A stretch of 11,528 bases of DNA from the NCBI GenBank assembly GCA_027067035.1, contig JAMOMO010000203.1, positions 1 to 11,528 of the forward strand. The letters run 5' to 3'. The position numbers and the translations under genes are program-made. Of this stretch, positions 1 through 5,956 are shown piece by piece. Each line of letters opens with the position of its first letter. Positions within the stretch are counted from its first letter, which is position 1. This DNA comes from Desulfobulbaceae bacterium (lineage in GTDB: Bacteria > Desulfobacterota > Desulfobulbia > Desulfobulbales > Desulfocapsaceae). The notes under the pieces were generated by a model that saw only the letters and a program-made list of their open reading frames with translations, was not told where the DNA came from and made no database searches.

Positions 1-561
1 AACGGATACGGGTTCCCGCAGTCGGTTCTCTTTTCAGACTCTGCAATCCTTCCGGTACTTGTTGAGGGAACCCGGCTTCATCTGGGTGTCTTTCTTGCCC
101 TGGGCGGAGTGATTGCCGGCTGGATATTTCTGCAGAAGAGCTTCACCGGCTATCAGATTCAGGTGGCGGGACTGGCGCAGAAAGCAGCCACTTACGCGGG
201 GTTCAAGTATAAAAAACTGATCTGGATAGGGCTCCTCTCGGGCGGTCTTGCCGCAGGTGTTGCCGGGGTCCTTGAGATAGCAGGGCCGATCGGTCAGCTT
301 CTGCCTTCTGTATCACCGGGTTACGGATACGCTGCCATCATCGTGGCCTTTGTGGGCAGACTGCATCCAGGTGGTATCTTTCTTTCAAGTCTTCTTATGG
401 CCCTCCTGTATCTTGGCGGAGAGTCGGGGCAGATGAACCTTGATCTTCCCTCTGCAGTGACGGGTATTTTCCAGGGTCTGCTGCTCTTCTATCTCCTTGC
501 CGCAGACTTTCTTATTCACTACCGCATGCGACTGGGACATCCGCAGCCGGAGGTCAATTAA
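1..561 (+). CDS. BMP-type ABC importer permease, NupP-like (5' truncated)
   Basis: The reading frame is open from base 1 and ends at TAA 559-561, leaving the C-terminal 186 residues. The start lies upstream of the window. The GTG at 109 is an internal valine codon, not a start. The visible part has several hydrophobic membrane segments and a cytoplasmic loop (VAGLAQKAATYAGF) that corresponds to the ATPase-contacting loop SVGYNPHASRYAGI of the permease at 2828. This places it in the branched-chain/BMP permease family (Pfam BPD_transp_2), the NupP-like member of a permease pair. It should form half of the inner-membrane channel with the next gene, to which it is coupled by a one-base TAATG overlap. 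The matching ATPase gene of this first importer is not in view and may lie upstream. Substrate is inferred as nucleoside or purine from the family. Confidence 0.85.
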   Translation, partial: NGYGFPQSVLFSDSAILPVLVEGTRLHLGVFLALGGVIAGWIFLQKSFTGYQIQVAGLAQKAATYAGFKYKKLIWIGLLSGGLAAGVAGVLEIAGPIGQLLPSVSPGYGYAAIIVAFVGRLHPGGIFLSSLLMALLYLGGESGQMNLDLPSAVTGIFQGLLLFYLLAADFLIHYRMRLGHPQPEVN

Positions 562-1490
562 TGGATTTTGATATCTTTATTCAGATACTGGCTGCAGCCA
601 TTGCAGCTGGAACACCCTTTGTCTATGCGGCACTGGGAGAACTGGTAACGGAGAAATCCGGGGTGCTGAACCTGGGAGTTGAGGGGATGATGCTGGTGGG
701 TGCCATCTCCGGATTTATCGCAATGGCCAAGACAGGCAGCCTGATTGTGGCCATACTCTGCGGTATGAGTGCCGGAGCACTCATGGCGTTTATCTTTGCG
801 GTGCTCACCCTGACCCTGATGGCAAATCAGGTTGCCAGCGGTCTGGCACTGACCATATTCGGGGTGGGTTTAAGTGCCTTTCTCGGTCTCAAGTACACCT
901 CCATCGCCCTCCCCGGTGTCCCTGAAATTCATATTCCCTTCCTGAGTGACATACCTGTTCTGGGCCGGCTTTTCTTTTCCTATGACATTCTTATCTACAG
1001 TTCTCTGATTCTGTTTGCAGCCATATCCTGGTTCCTGTATAAAACGAAGGCCGGTCTGATATTGCGGGGTATCGGTGAGGCACCGAAATCTGCCCATGCC
1101 CTTGGCTACAATGTGATTGGGATCAGATATCTGGCAGTGCTCTTCGGAGGAGCAATGGCCGGTCTTGGCGGAGTCTATCTCTCGGTTGCCTATACTCCCA
1201 TGTGGGTGGAGGGCATGGTGGCCGGTCGTGGCTGGGTGGCCCTGGCTCTGGTGGTTTTTGCCACCTGGCGTCCAGCAAGGGTGATGGCGGGAGCCTACCT
1301 CTTTGGAGGGATCACCATAGCCCAGTTTCACATACAGGGATTTGGTATTGAGATACCGGCGCAGCTTCTGTCAATGCTGCCCTACATTGCAACAATTATA
1401 GTCCTCGTCTTTATTTCACGGGACCAGAATACGATTCGTTTGAATTCACCGGCTTCACTGGGGCAGACCTATCACCCCAATAACCAATAA
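561..1490 (+). CDS. BMP-type ABC importer permease, NupQ-like
   Basis: This 309-residue integral membrane protein has about eight hydrophobic segments. The family hallmark GVLNLGVEGMM is at residues 34-44, and GEAPKSA at 172-178 lies in the predicted ATPase-coupling loop. Length and motifs match the shorter permease of BMP/nucleoside ABC importers (BPD_transp_2 family). The ATG overlaps the stop of the preceding permease by one base. GGAGG at 549-553 sits seven bases upstream, so the start is well supported and translation is probably coupled. The product should pair with the upstream permease in the inner membrane and receive substrate from the binding protein encoded just downstream. It is clearly paralogous to the permease at 3921. 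The transported compound cannot be read from the sequence. Confidence 0.92.
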   Translation: MDFDIFIQILAAAIAAGTPFVYAALGELVTEKSGVLNLGVEGMMLVGAISGFIAMAKTGSLIVAILCGMSAGALMAFIFAVLTLTLMANQVASGLALTIFGVGLSAFLGLKYTSIALPGVPEIHIPFLSDIPVLGRLFFSYDILIYSSLILFAAISWFLYKTKAGLILRGIGEAPKSAHALGYNVIGIRYLAVLFGGAMAGLGGVYLSVAYTPMWVEGMVAGRGWVALALVVFATWRPARVMAGAYLFGGITIAQFHIQGFGIEIPAQLLSMLPYIATIIVLVFISRDQNTIRLNSPASLGQTYHPNNQ

Positions 1491-1517
1491 TGTTTTTTTA
1501 ACAACAAGGAGAAACAG

Positions 1518-2603
1518 ATGGCGATCACCAGGAAACATTTTTTGTCAGGATTAATTATTCTGGCCTGTGTGGCAGGGCTTTCCCTGTCCGCATCAGCGGC
1601 TGAAAAACTGAAAGTCGGTTTTGTCTATATCAGTCCAATCGGCGATGCGGGATGGACCTATCAGCATGACCTTGGCAGGCGTGAGATGGAAAAAAATCTC
1701 GGTGACAAGGTGGAGACAAAATATATTGAGAGTGTCCCTGAAGGGCCTGAAGCGGAGCGGGTTATCCGTGACCTTGCCAAGAGTGGTTATGATCTCATCT
1801 TCACCACCTCCTTTGGCTACATGAATCCCACCCTGAAAGTGGCTAAAATGTTTCCCAGGAAACATTTTGAACACTCCACCGGCTACAAGACCTCCAAAAA
1901 CGTGGGCACCTATATGTGCCGTTTTTATGAGGGACGTTATCTGACCGGTATCATCGCCGGAAAAATGACAAAGTCCAATGTCCTGGGCTATGTTGCCGCC
2001 TTCCCCATCCCTGAGGTTATTCGTGGCATCAATGCATTTACTCTGGGTGCACGCTCAGTGAATCCCGATGTGAAGGTGAAGGTTATCTGGGTAAATTCAT
2101 GGTTTGATCCGGGCAAGGAGCGCGAGGCCTCTGAGGCTCTGATCACTCAGGGCGCGGATGTTATCACCCATCATACCGATTCCACAGCTCCCACTCTGAC
2201 TGCTGAAGAAAAAGGTGTCTATGCCATTGCCTACCATTCCGATATGTCCAAGTATGGTCCCCATGCGCATCTCACTGCCGCAACCCATGTTTACGGAGAT
2301 TTCTACACCAAGACAGCACAGGCGGTTCTTGATAATACCTGGAAGCCGGAGCAGGTGTGGAGTGGTATTAAAGAGGGTTCCATTGAACTTGCTCCCATTA
2401 ATCCAGTGGTTCCCAAAGATGTGGTTGCACTTGTCGATTCGACCACAAAGGGTATTGCCGATGGTTCCATCCATCCCTTCCAGGGACCGATCAGGGATCA
2501 GAGTGGCAAGGTTGTTGTTGAGGCCGGAAAATCCTTAAGTGATAAAGAGCTTCTCGGTATGAACTACTATGTTGAAGGAGTTCTCGGGAATATCCCGAAA
2601 TAG
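1518..2603 (+). CDS. BMP/PnrA-family periplasmic substrate-binding protein 1
   Basis: This 361-residue protein starts with a charged n-region (ITRKH), a hydrophobic core and an ASAA type I cleavage site near residues 25-28. Cys17 lies inside the core but has leucine at -2, so it is a poor lipobox. The mature part looks like the Bmp/PnrA-like periplasmic fold: GDAGWTYQHDLGR near the N-terminus, TTSFGYM, then a hinge and second lobe with GADVITHHTDS. Family members bind purine nucleosides or related compounds and deliver them to the membrane permeases. AAGGAG at 1506-1511, six bases upstream, supports the ATG. It follows its two permease genes by 27 bases and is only distantly similar to the second binding protein at 4902. 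The two probably bind different ligands. Confidence 0.9.
   Translation: MAITRKHFLSGLIILACVAGLSLSASAAEKLKVGFVYISPIGDAGWTYQHDLGRREMEKNLGDKVETKYIESVPEGPEAERVIRDLAKSGYDLIFTTSFGYMNPTLKVAKMFPRKHFEHSTGYKTSKNVGTYMCRFYEGRYLTGIIAGKMTKSNVLGYVAAFPIPEVIRGINAFTLGARSVNPDVKVKVIWVNSWFDPGKEREASEALITQGADVITHHTDSTAPTLTAEEKGVYAIAYHSDMSKYGPHAHLTAATHVYGDFYTKTAQAVLDNTWKPEQVWSGIKEGSIELAPINPVVPKDVVALVDSTTKGIADGSIHPFQGPIRDQSGKVVVEAGKSLSDKELLGMNYYVEGVLGNIPK
2584..2598 (+). other. short perfect hairpin at the 3' end of the first binding-protein gene
   Basis: TCGGGA (2584-2589) and TCCCGA (2593-2598) are perfectly complementary around a three-base loop, within the last codons before the TAG at 2601. No T run follows, so it is not a classic intrinsic terminator. 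It could slow 3' exonuclease decay of the highly needed binding-protein message, or it may be chance. Confidence 0.35.
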
Positions 2604-2628
2604 GTGTTGAGAATAGAGCTTTAACGAT

Positions 2629-2767
2629 ATCCTGAATCCATGGGCGGATGTCCCGGGGCAAAACCGAACAACAGAGCGGTGAAAAAAGAGGCCGGTATTG
2701 ACAGGAAAAATGATACAGTCAATCCCCCGCCATATCTGTTGCCGGTATTTCGCTCCGGATTCAGGGT
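2629..2767 (+). ncRNA. candidate structured leader RNA (possible riboswitch/attenuator), class unknown
   Basis: This segment contains a nested series of complementary arms. The outer helix pairs 2629-2639 with 2757-2767: CCTGAATCC against GGATTCAGG is perfect, plus one G-U and one A-T pair. Inside it ACCG 2663-2666 pairs with CGGT 2743-2746. CAACAGA 2669-2675 pairs with TCTGTTG 2735-2741. GCGG 2676-2679 pairs with CCGC 2727-2730. ATTGAC 2697-2702 pairs with GTCAAT 2718-2723. All five are mutually compatible and make one long branched or bulged structure closed by a strong base stem. It begins about 25 bases after the TAG of the first binding-protein gene and ends 10 bases before a terminator-like hairpin upstream of the second importer. 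That layout is typical of transcriptional riboswitches. I do not recognise the class and do not see the purine-riboswitch core. No convincing promoter was found in 2604-2629. Confidence 0.5.
2691..2749 (+). repeat. 9-bp direct repeat GCCGGTATT, two copies 50 bases apart
   Basis: GCCGGTATT occurs at 2691-2699 and again at 2741-2749, both within the candidate leader RNA. The CGGT of either copy could pair with ACCG at 2663-2666, so the repeat may allow two alternative folds. It could also be an operator half-site pair or coincidence. Confidence 0.4.
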
Positions 2768-2776
2768 TATAAACAG

Positions 2777-2813
2777 GGGAGATGGGTGACAGCCCTGCTC
2801 ATCTCCTTTTTTT
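2777..2813 (+). terminator. intrinsic terminator or attenuator upstream of the second importer
   Basis: GGAGATG (2778-2784) is perfectly complementary to CATCTCC (2800-2806). It can be extended inward by G-U and G-C pairs (2785-2786 with 2798-2799) and outward by a G-U pair. Seven consecutive T follow at 2807-2813. This is a good rho-independent terminator shape. It lies only 14 bases before the likely GTG start at 2828, so it can govern read-through into the second importer rather than just end the first operon. CCCTG 2793-2797 in its loop can alternatively pair with CAGGG 2762-2766 in the 3' arm of the leader base helix. This offers a possible switch between folds. Confidence 0.6.
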
Positions 2814-2827
2814 CATACAGGTTTCAT

Positions 2828-3928
2828 GTGAAGACAACAAAGACAAAATCGTTCATCGGCCTGATCATTCCCCTGTGCGCAGTTCTCCTGGCACTGGCGA
2901 TCGGGGCCATAATGCTTCTCTCCCTCGGTGCAAATCCCATCAGCGGTTATGCGACCATGTTTGGTGCGGCCTTTGGCAGTGTTGAGGGATTTTCCGAGAC
3001 GGCCGTAAAATCCATACCTCTGTTGCTGGTTGGTGTGGGAATATGTATCGCCTTTCGCGCGAATGTGATCAATATCGGAGGAGAGGGCCAGATGGTAATG
3101 GGCGCTCTTCTGGCGACGGCCATTGCCCTTGCCTTTCCCGATATCCCCTCCCTGCTGCTGATTCCCATGGTACTGCTGGCTGGTGCTGTGGGCGGTGCCT
3201 TCTGGGGTGCCATAGCAGGAGCTCTGAAGGCCTACTTCAATGTCAGTGAAATTCTCAGCACCATCATGCTTAATATCGTGGCGGTTCAGTTTATGAATTT
3301 CCTGCTGCGTGGCCCCATGATTGATCCGGCTGAAATTGCACGGGGTACCGGTATTCCACAGACCATGCGTCTCACGGAAAATGCGGATCTGCCCATTCTG
3401 ATCGAGGGAATGCGCATGCATCTCGGCGTCGTTGTGGCCCTGTTCGTGGCAGTCGCCGCCTATATCCTTCTGTGGCGCACTGCAATGGGATTCAGACTGC
3501 GTTCTGTTGGCTATAACCCCCATGCCTCCCGCTATGCGGGCATATCGGTTCCCAAAAATGTAACATCTGCCCTTGCCTTCAGTGGTGCCATGGCCGGAAT
3601 CGCCGGGGCCATACTGGTCTTTGGCAGTGAGTCACACCGGATGGTGACGGATGGCGGCAGTACCGGATTTACCGGCAGTGCCGGATTCAACGGCATTGTT
3701 GTGGCACTTCTTGCCGGTCTTCATCCGCTCTGGTCCATCCCGTCCGCCCTGCTCTTTGGCGGTATGCTGGTGGGGGCGAACGCCCTGCAGCGTGCAGCAC
3801 AGGTACCGTCCGCCCTGATCATCGCATTAAACGGGCTGATAGTGGTCTTTGTGGTGAGCTCGGAGTATTTTAAACAGCGCACCCTTCAGGCGGGAAGAGT
3901 GGAGCAAGAGGAGGATGATGATGAGTGA
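2828..3928 (+). CDS. BMP-type ABC importer permease, NupP-like
   Basis: This inner-membrane permease of the BPD_transp_2 family is 366 residues from GTG 2828. A short basic N-terminus (VKTTKTK) is followed by a first membrane segment, then the family motif INIGGEGQMVMGA at residues 81-93 and the coupling loop SVGYNPHASRYAGI. The frame is open from another GTG at 2786, but that codon lies inside the terminator stem. The extension it would add is encoded by the terminator and T run. GTG 2828 has only a weak CAGG (2818-2821) upstream, so the start is uncertain. The acidic tail (EQEEDDDE) is encoded by the ribosome-binding site and start codons of the next permease, which it overlaps. The product pairs with the 3921 gene to form the channel of the second importer. 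It is paralogous to the truncated permease at the window start. Confidence 0.88.
   Translation: MKTTKTKSFIGLIIPLCAVLLALAIGAIMLLSLGANPISGYATMFGAAFGSVEGFSETAVKSIPLLLVGVGICIAFRANVINIGGEGQMVMGALLATAIALAFPDIPSLLLIPMVLLAGAVGGAFWGAIAGALKAYFNVSEILSTIMLNIVAVQFMNFLLRGPMIDPAEIARGTGIPQTMRLTENADLPILIEGMRMHLGVVVALFVAVAAYILLWRTAMGFRLRSVGYNPHASRYAGISVPKNVTSALAFSGAMAGIAGAILVFGSESHRMVTDGGSTGFTGSAGFNGIVVALLAGLHPLWSIPSALLFGGMLVGANALQRAAQVPSALIIALNGLIVVFVVSSEYFKQRTLQAGRVEQEEDDDE
3909..3914 (+). promoter_or_regulatory. ribosome-binding site AGGAGG deciding among three ATGs
   Basis: AGGAGG ends immediately before three in-frame ATG codons at 3915, 3918 and 3921. Spacings are zero, three and six bases. Only ATG 3921 has a normal distance, so it is the preferred start of the downstream permease. 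Confidence 0.7.
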
Positions 3929-4853
3929 TTCGTTTGCAGTGATGATCATTGTTGCGACCATTGCCTCGGGTATCAGGCTGGCCACACCCTTTCTGCTTGC
4001 CTCTCTGGGCGAGGCACTGGGACAGAGAAGTGGTGTCTTGAACCTGGGTGTTGACGGAGTCATGCTCCTTGGAGCATTCGGAGCCTATTATACCGTTCTG
4101 CAAAGTAATAACCTCTATTATGGCCTCCTTGTGGGGATCGCCATTGGATTGCTGATCGGTGTTTTTTACGCATTTATCACCCTGAATCTTCAGGCGGAAC
4201 AGGGGGTGAGCGGTATTGGAATTTACCTCTTCGGCCTTGGAATGAGTGACCTGCTGTTCCAGAAATTTGTCGGAACTCCCCGCCCCATTCTGCCATTTAT
4301 GCCGCTGGATATACCGGTGCTGTCCGGGCTTCCCGTTGTGGGTGAGATGCTGTTTCAGCACAGCATCATTGTCTACATAGCCTTTGGCCTGGTACCTGTG
4401 ATGAGTTTTGTGCTGTATCGTACCACCTATGGTCTGAATATCCGTGCCATCGGCGAGAATCCAGAGGCTGCAGACAGCCTCGGAGTCAGTGTCATGGCCA
4501 CCAGGTATTCTGCCATAATCATCGGCAACGGTCTTGCCGGTCTGGCAGGAGCAGCTCTTGCCATTGAACTGGGAATTTTCCAGCAGAATCTCACAAATGC
4601 CATGGGCTTTATTGCCATTGCCCTTGTCTATTTTGGCGCCTGGAGTCCCAAGGGAGTCATGATCGGTTCCCTGGTGTTCGGGCTGGTTCAGGCCATTGTG
4701 CTGCAGTGCAAGACCTTTGGAGTGATACCCCGCAGTGCCTCGGATCTTGCCGCCATGGCGCCGGCCATCATTACCATTCTGGCCCTTGTGGTGGTGGCGA
4801 AACGCTTTAAACAGCCTTCGGCACTGACCAAACCGTATGTAAGAGGCGGCTGA
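3921..4853 (+). CDS. BMP-type ABC importer permease, NupQ-like
   Basis: This 310-residue membrane protein is counted from ATG 3921. Two in-frame ATGs just upstream (3915, 3918) are too close to the AGGAGG. GVLNLGVDGVM at residues 38-48 is nearly identical to the motif in the 561 gene. The coupling loop GENPEAADSLGV matches GEAPKSAHALGY there, so the two are clear paralogs. Roughly eight hydrophobic segments are visible. The gene overlaps the end of the previous permease by eight bases, implying translational coupling and a balanced 1:1 product. It should form the second half of the channel for the second BMP importer, with the binding protein and ATPase genes following. Confidence 0.93.
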   Translation: MSDSFAVMIIVATIASGIRLATPFLLASLGEALGQRSGVLNLGVDGVMLLGAFGAYYTVLQSNNLYYGLLVGIAIGLLIGVFYAFITLNLQAEQGVSGIGIYLFGLGMSDLLFQKFVGTPRPILPFMPLDIPVLSGLPVVGEMLFQHSIIVYIAFGLVPVMSFVLYRTTYGLNIRAIGENPEAADSLGVSVMATRYSAIIIGNGLAGLAGAALAIELGIFQQNLTNAMGFIAIALVYFGAWSPKGVMIGSLVFGLVQAIVLQCKTFGVIPRSASDLAAMAPAIITILALVVVAKRFKQPSALTKPYVRGG

Positions 4854-4901
4854 GAGCAGCTGTCATGTTAATATTCATTTCTTTTTGAAAGGAGATCTAT
4901 G

Positions 4902-5876
4902 ATGAAAAAGTTCAACCTGTCCCTGTCAGCCCTTCTGCTGGCACTGTTTCTGCTGAGCCCGTCGGCCCTGCTGGCATCCGGCAAGGCCCTCCGTGTTGCC
5001 ATCATTGCCCCCAGTGCCCAGAATGATCTGGCATTTACCCAGAGTATTGTTGACGGCATCAATGCCATCAAAAAGGATCGTGATATCGAGCTTGCCATCA
5101 CCGACGGCACCTTTGTTGTTGAGGATGCGGCTGCTGCCATCCGTGATTACGCCAAAAAAGGCTATGACCTGGTCATCGCCCATGGTTCCCAGTATGGCGG
5201 ATCATTAAAAGAGATTGCTCCGGATTTCCCTGACACCGCTTTTGCCTGGGGAACCTCTGCTGATACCTTCGGTCTTCCCAACGTATCCTCCTACGAGGCT
5301 GCCTCGGATCAGGGCGGTTATGTGATGGGTGTTATGGCTGCTGCCATGAGCAAGAAGGGCGGTGTTGGCGTTATCGGTCCCATCGAGGTTGGTGATGCCA
5401 AACTCTATGTGGATGGATTTGTGATGGGCGCCAAGGCTCAGAATCCTAAAATCAGGGCAAAGGTCAATTACATCGGATCCTTCAGTGATGTGGCCCTTGC
5501 TGCTGAGGCAGCGCGCGCCCATATGGCAGCCGGTGCTGATGTGCTCACCGGAACAGCTCAGATGGTTGTTGGAGCCATTGGTGCAGCCAGGGCAAAACGT
5601 GTTGCCTGGTTCGGTACCCAGGCCAATCAGACAGAGCTTGCTCCTGAGATTGTAGTTGCCTCTCAGGTCTACAAATGGGAAGTGATCTTAAAGAAGATTA
5701 TTGCTGATATGGACAATGGTGTGAAGGGTGGCAAGATGTACGATATCAACCTTGCCAACAATGGTATTGTTATCGAGTTCAATGATGCCTACAAACTTGA
5801 CCCTGCTGTAAAAGAGGCAGGTATGAAGGCCATAGCGGGAATCAAAGACGGTTCCATTGTTACTTCTCACAAATAA
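4902..5876 (+). CDS. BMP/PnrA-family periplasmic substrate-binding protein 2
   Basis: The product is 324 residues from ATG 4902, with an adjacent in-frame ATG at 4899. GGAG at 4891-4894 is seven bases from 4902 and four from 4899, so the second ATG is preferred. The N-terminus (MKKF, a long Leu/Ala core, then ALLASG) is a type I signal peptide near residues 1-26, with no lipobox cysteine. The mature protein has the Bmp/PnrA features: GYDLVIAHGSQYGG, GVIGPIEVGDAKLYVDGF and AAGADVLTGTAQ. It is shorter than the first binding protein (361 residues) and diverges strongly from it, so a different ligand is likely. It sits between its permeases and its ATPase. A strong hairpin follows the gene. The ligand is inferred as purine or nucleoside only from the family and the nearby deaminase. 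Confidence 0.9.
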   Translation: MKKFNLSLSALLLALFLLSPSALLASGKALRVAIIAPSAQNDLAFTQSIVDGINAIKKDRDIELAITDGTFVVEDAAAAIRDYAKKGYDLVIAHGSQYGGSLKEIAPDFPDTAFAWGTSADTFGLPNVSSYEAASDQGGYVMGVMAAAMSKKGGVGVIGPIEVGDAKLYVDGFVMGAKAQNPKIRAKVNYIGSFSDVALAAEAARAHMAAGADVLTGTAQMVVGAIGAARAKRVAWFGTQANQTELAPEIVVASQVYKWEVILKKIIADMDNGVKGGKMYDINLANNGIVIEFNDAYKLDPAVKEAGMKAIAGIKDGSIVTSHK

Positions 5877-5891
5877 GCAGAACTGATATCC

Positions 5892-5920
5892 CCGGCAGGA
5901 GGACACTGTCTTCCTGCCGG
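5892..5920 (+). other. strong 13-bp intercistronic hairpin without T run
   Basis: CCGGCAGGA (5892-5900) is perfectly complementary to TCCTGCCGG (5912-5920). The pairing continues through 5904/5908 with one G-U pair, giving 13 bp around a three-base loop. No T run follows; the next bases are TTGAGCAG and then an A-rich stretch. It is therefore better seen as an mRNA stabiliser or partial terminator that raises binding-protein output over the downstream ATPase than as a full terminator. It also buries an AGGAGG (5897-5902), which argues against the TTG at 5921 as a start. Confidence 0.65.
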
Positions 5921-5956
5921 TTGAGCAGAAAAAATTTAGAATTCAGGTACAGAGAT

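Noticed and set aside
1491..1517. T run (1492-1499) as a terminator after the first permease pair
   Set aside because: No stem precedes it, and the binding-protein gene follows after 27 bases with a good ribosome-binding site, so read-through is expected.
2607..2630. Possible sigma-70 promoter (TTGAGA with a downstream GATAT)
   Set aside because: The spacing between the two is about 13 bases, too short, and no better -10 is present. Not strong enough to annotate.
2604..2813. Purine-type riboswitch upstream of the second importer
   Set aside because: The context suggested it, but I could not find the short three-way-junction core with its conserved loop sequences. The observed outer helix spans about 120 bases, longer than the purine aptamer.
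2786..2827. GTG 2786 as start of the second NupP-like permease, and an overlapping 67-codon frame from ATG 2782
   Set aside because: Both codons lie inside the terminator stem. The added residues come from the terminator and T run, and the 67-codon frame is out of phase with the permease and resembles no known protein. The AGGGGA ahead of them keeps a small doubt open for GTG 2786.
2813..3523. Long minus-strand open frame (236 codons) opposite the permease
   Set aside because: The composition is that of an antisense shadow (rich in His, Gln and Gly, no recognisable domain), and the plus strand has a clear membrane protein throughout.
5921..5956. TTG 5921 as the ATPase start
   Set aside because: It directly abuts the hairpin, and the only good ribosome-binding sequence nearby is inside the stem and too far. 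The added 12 residues are not part of the ATP-binding domain.
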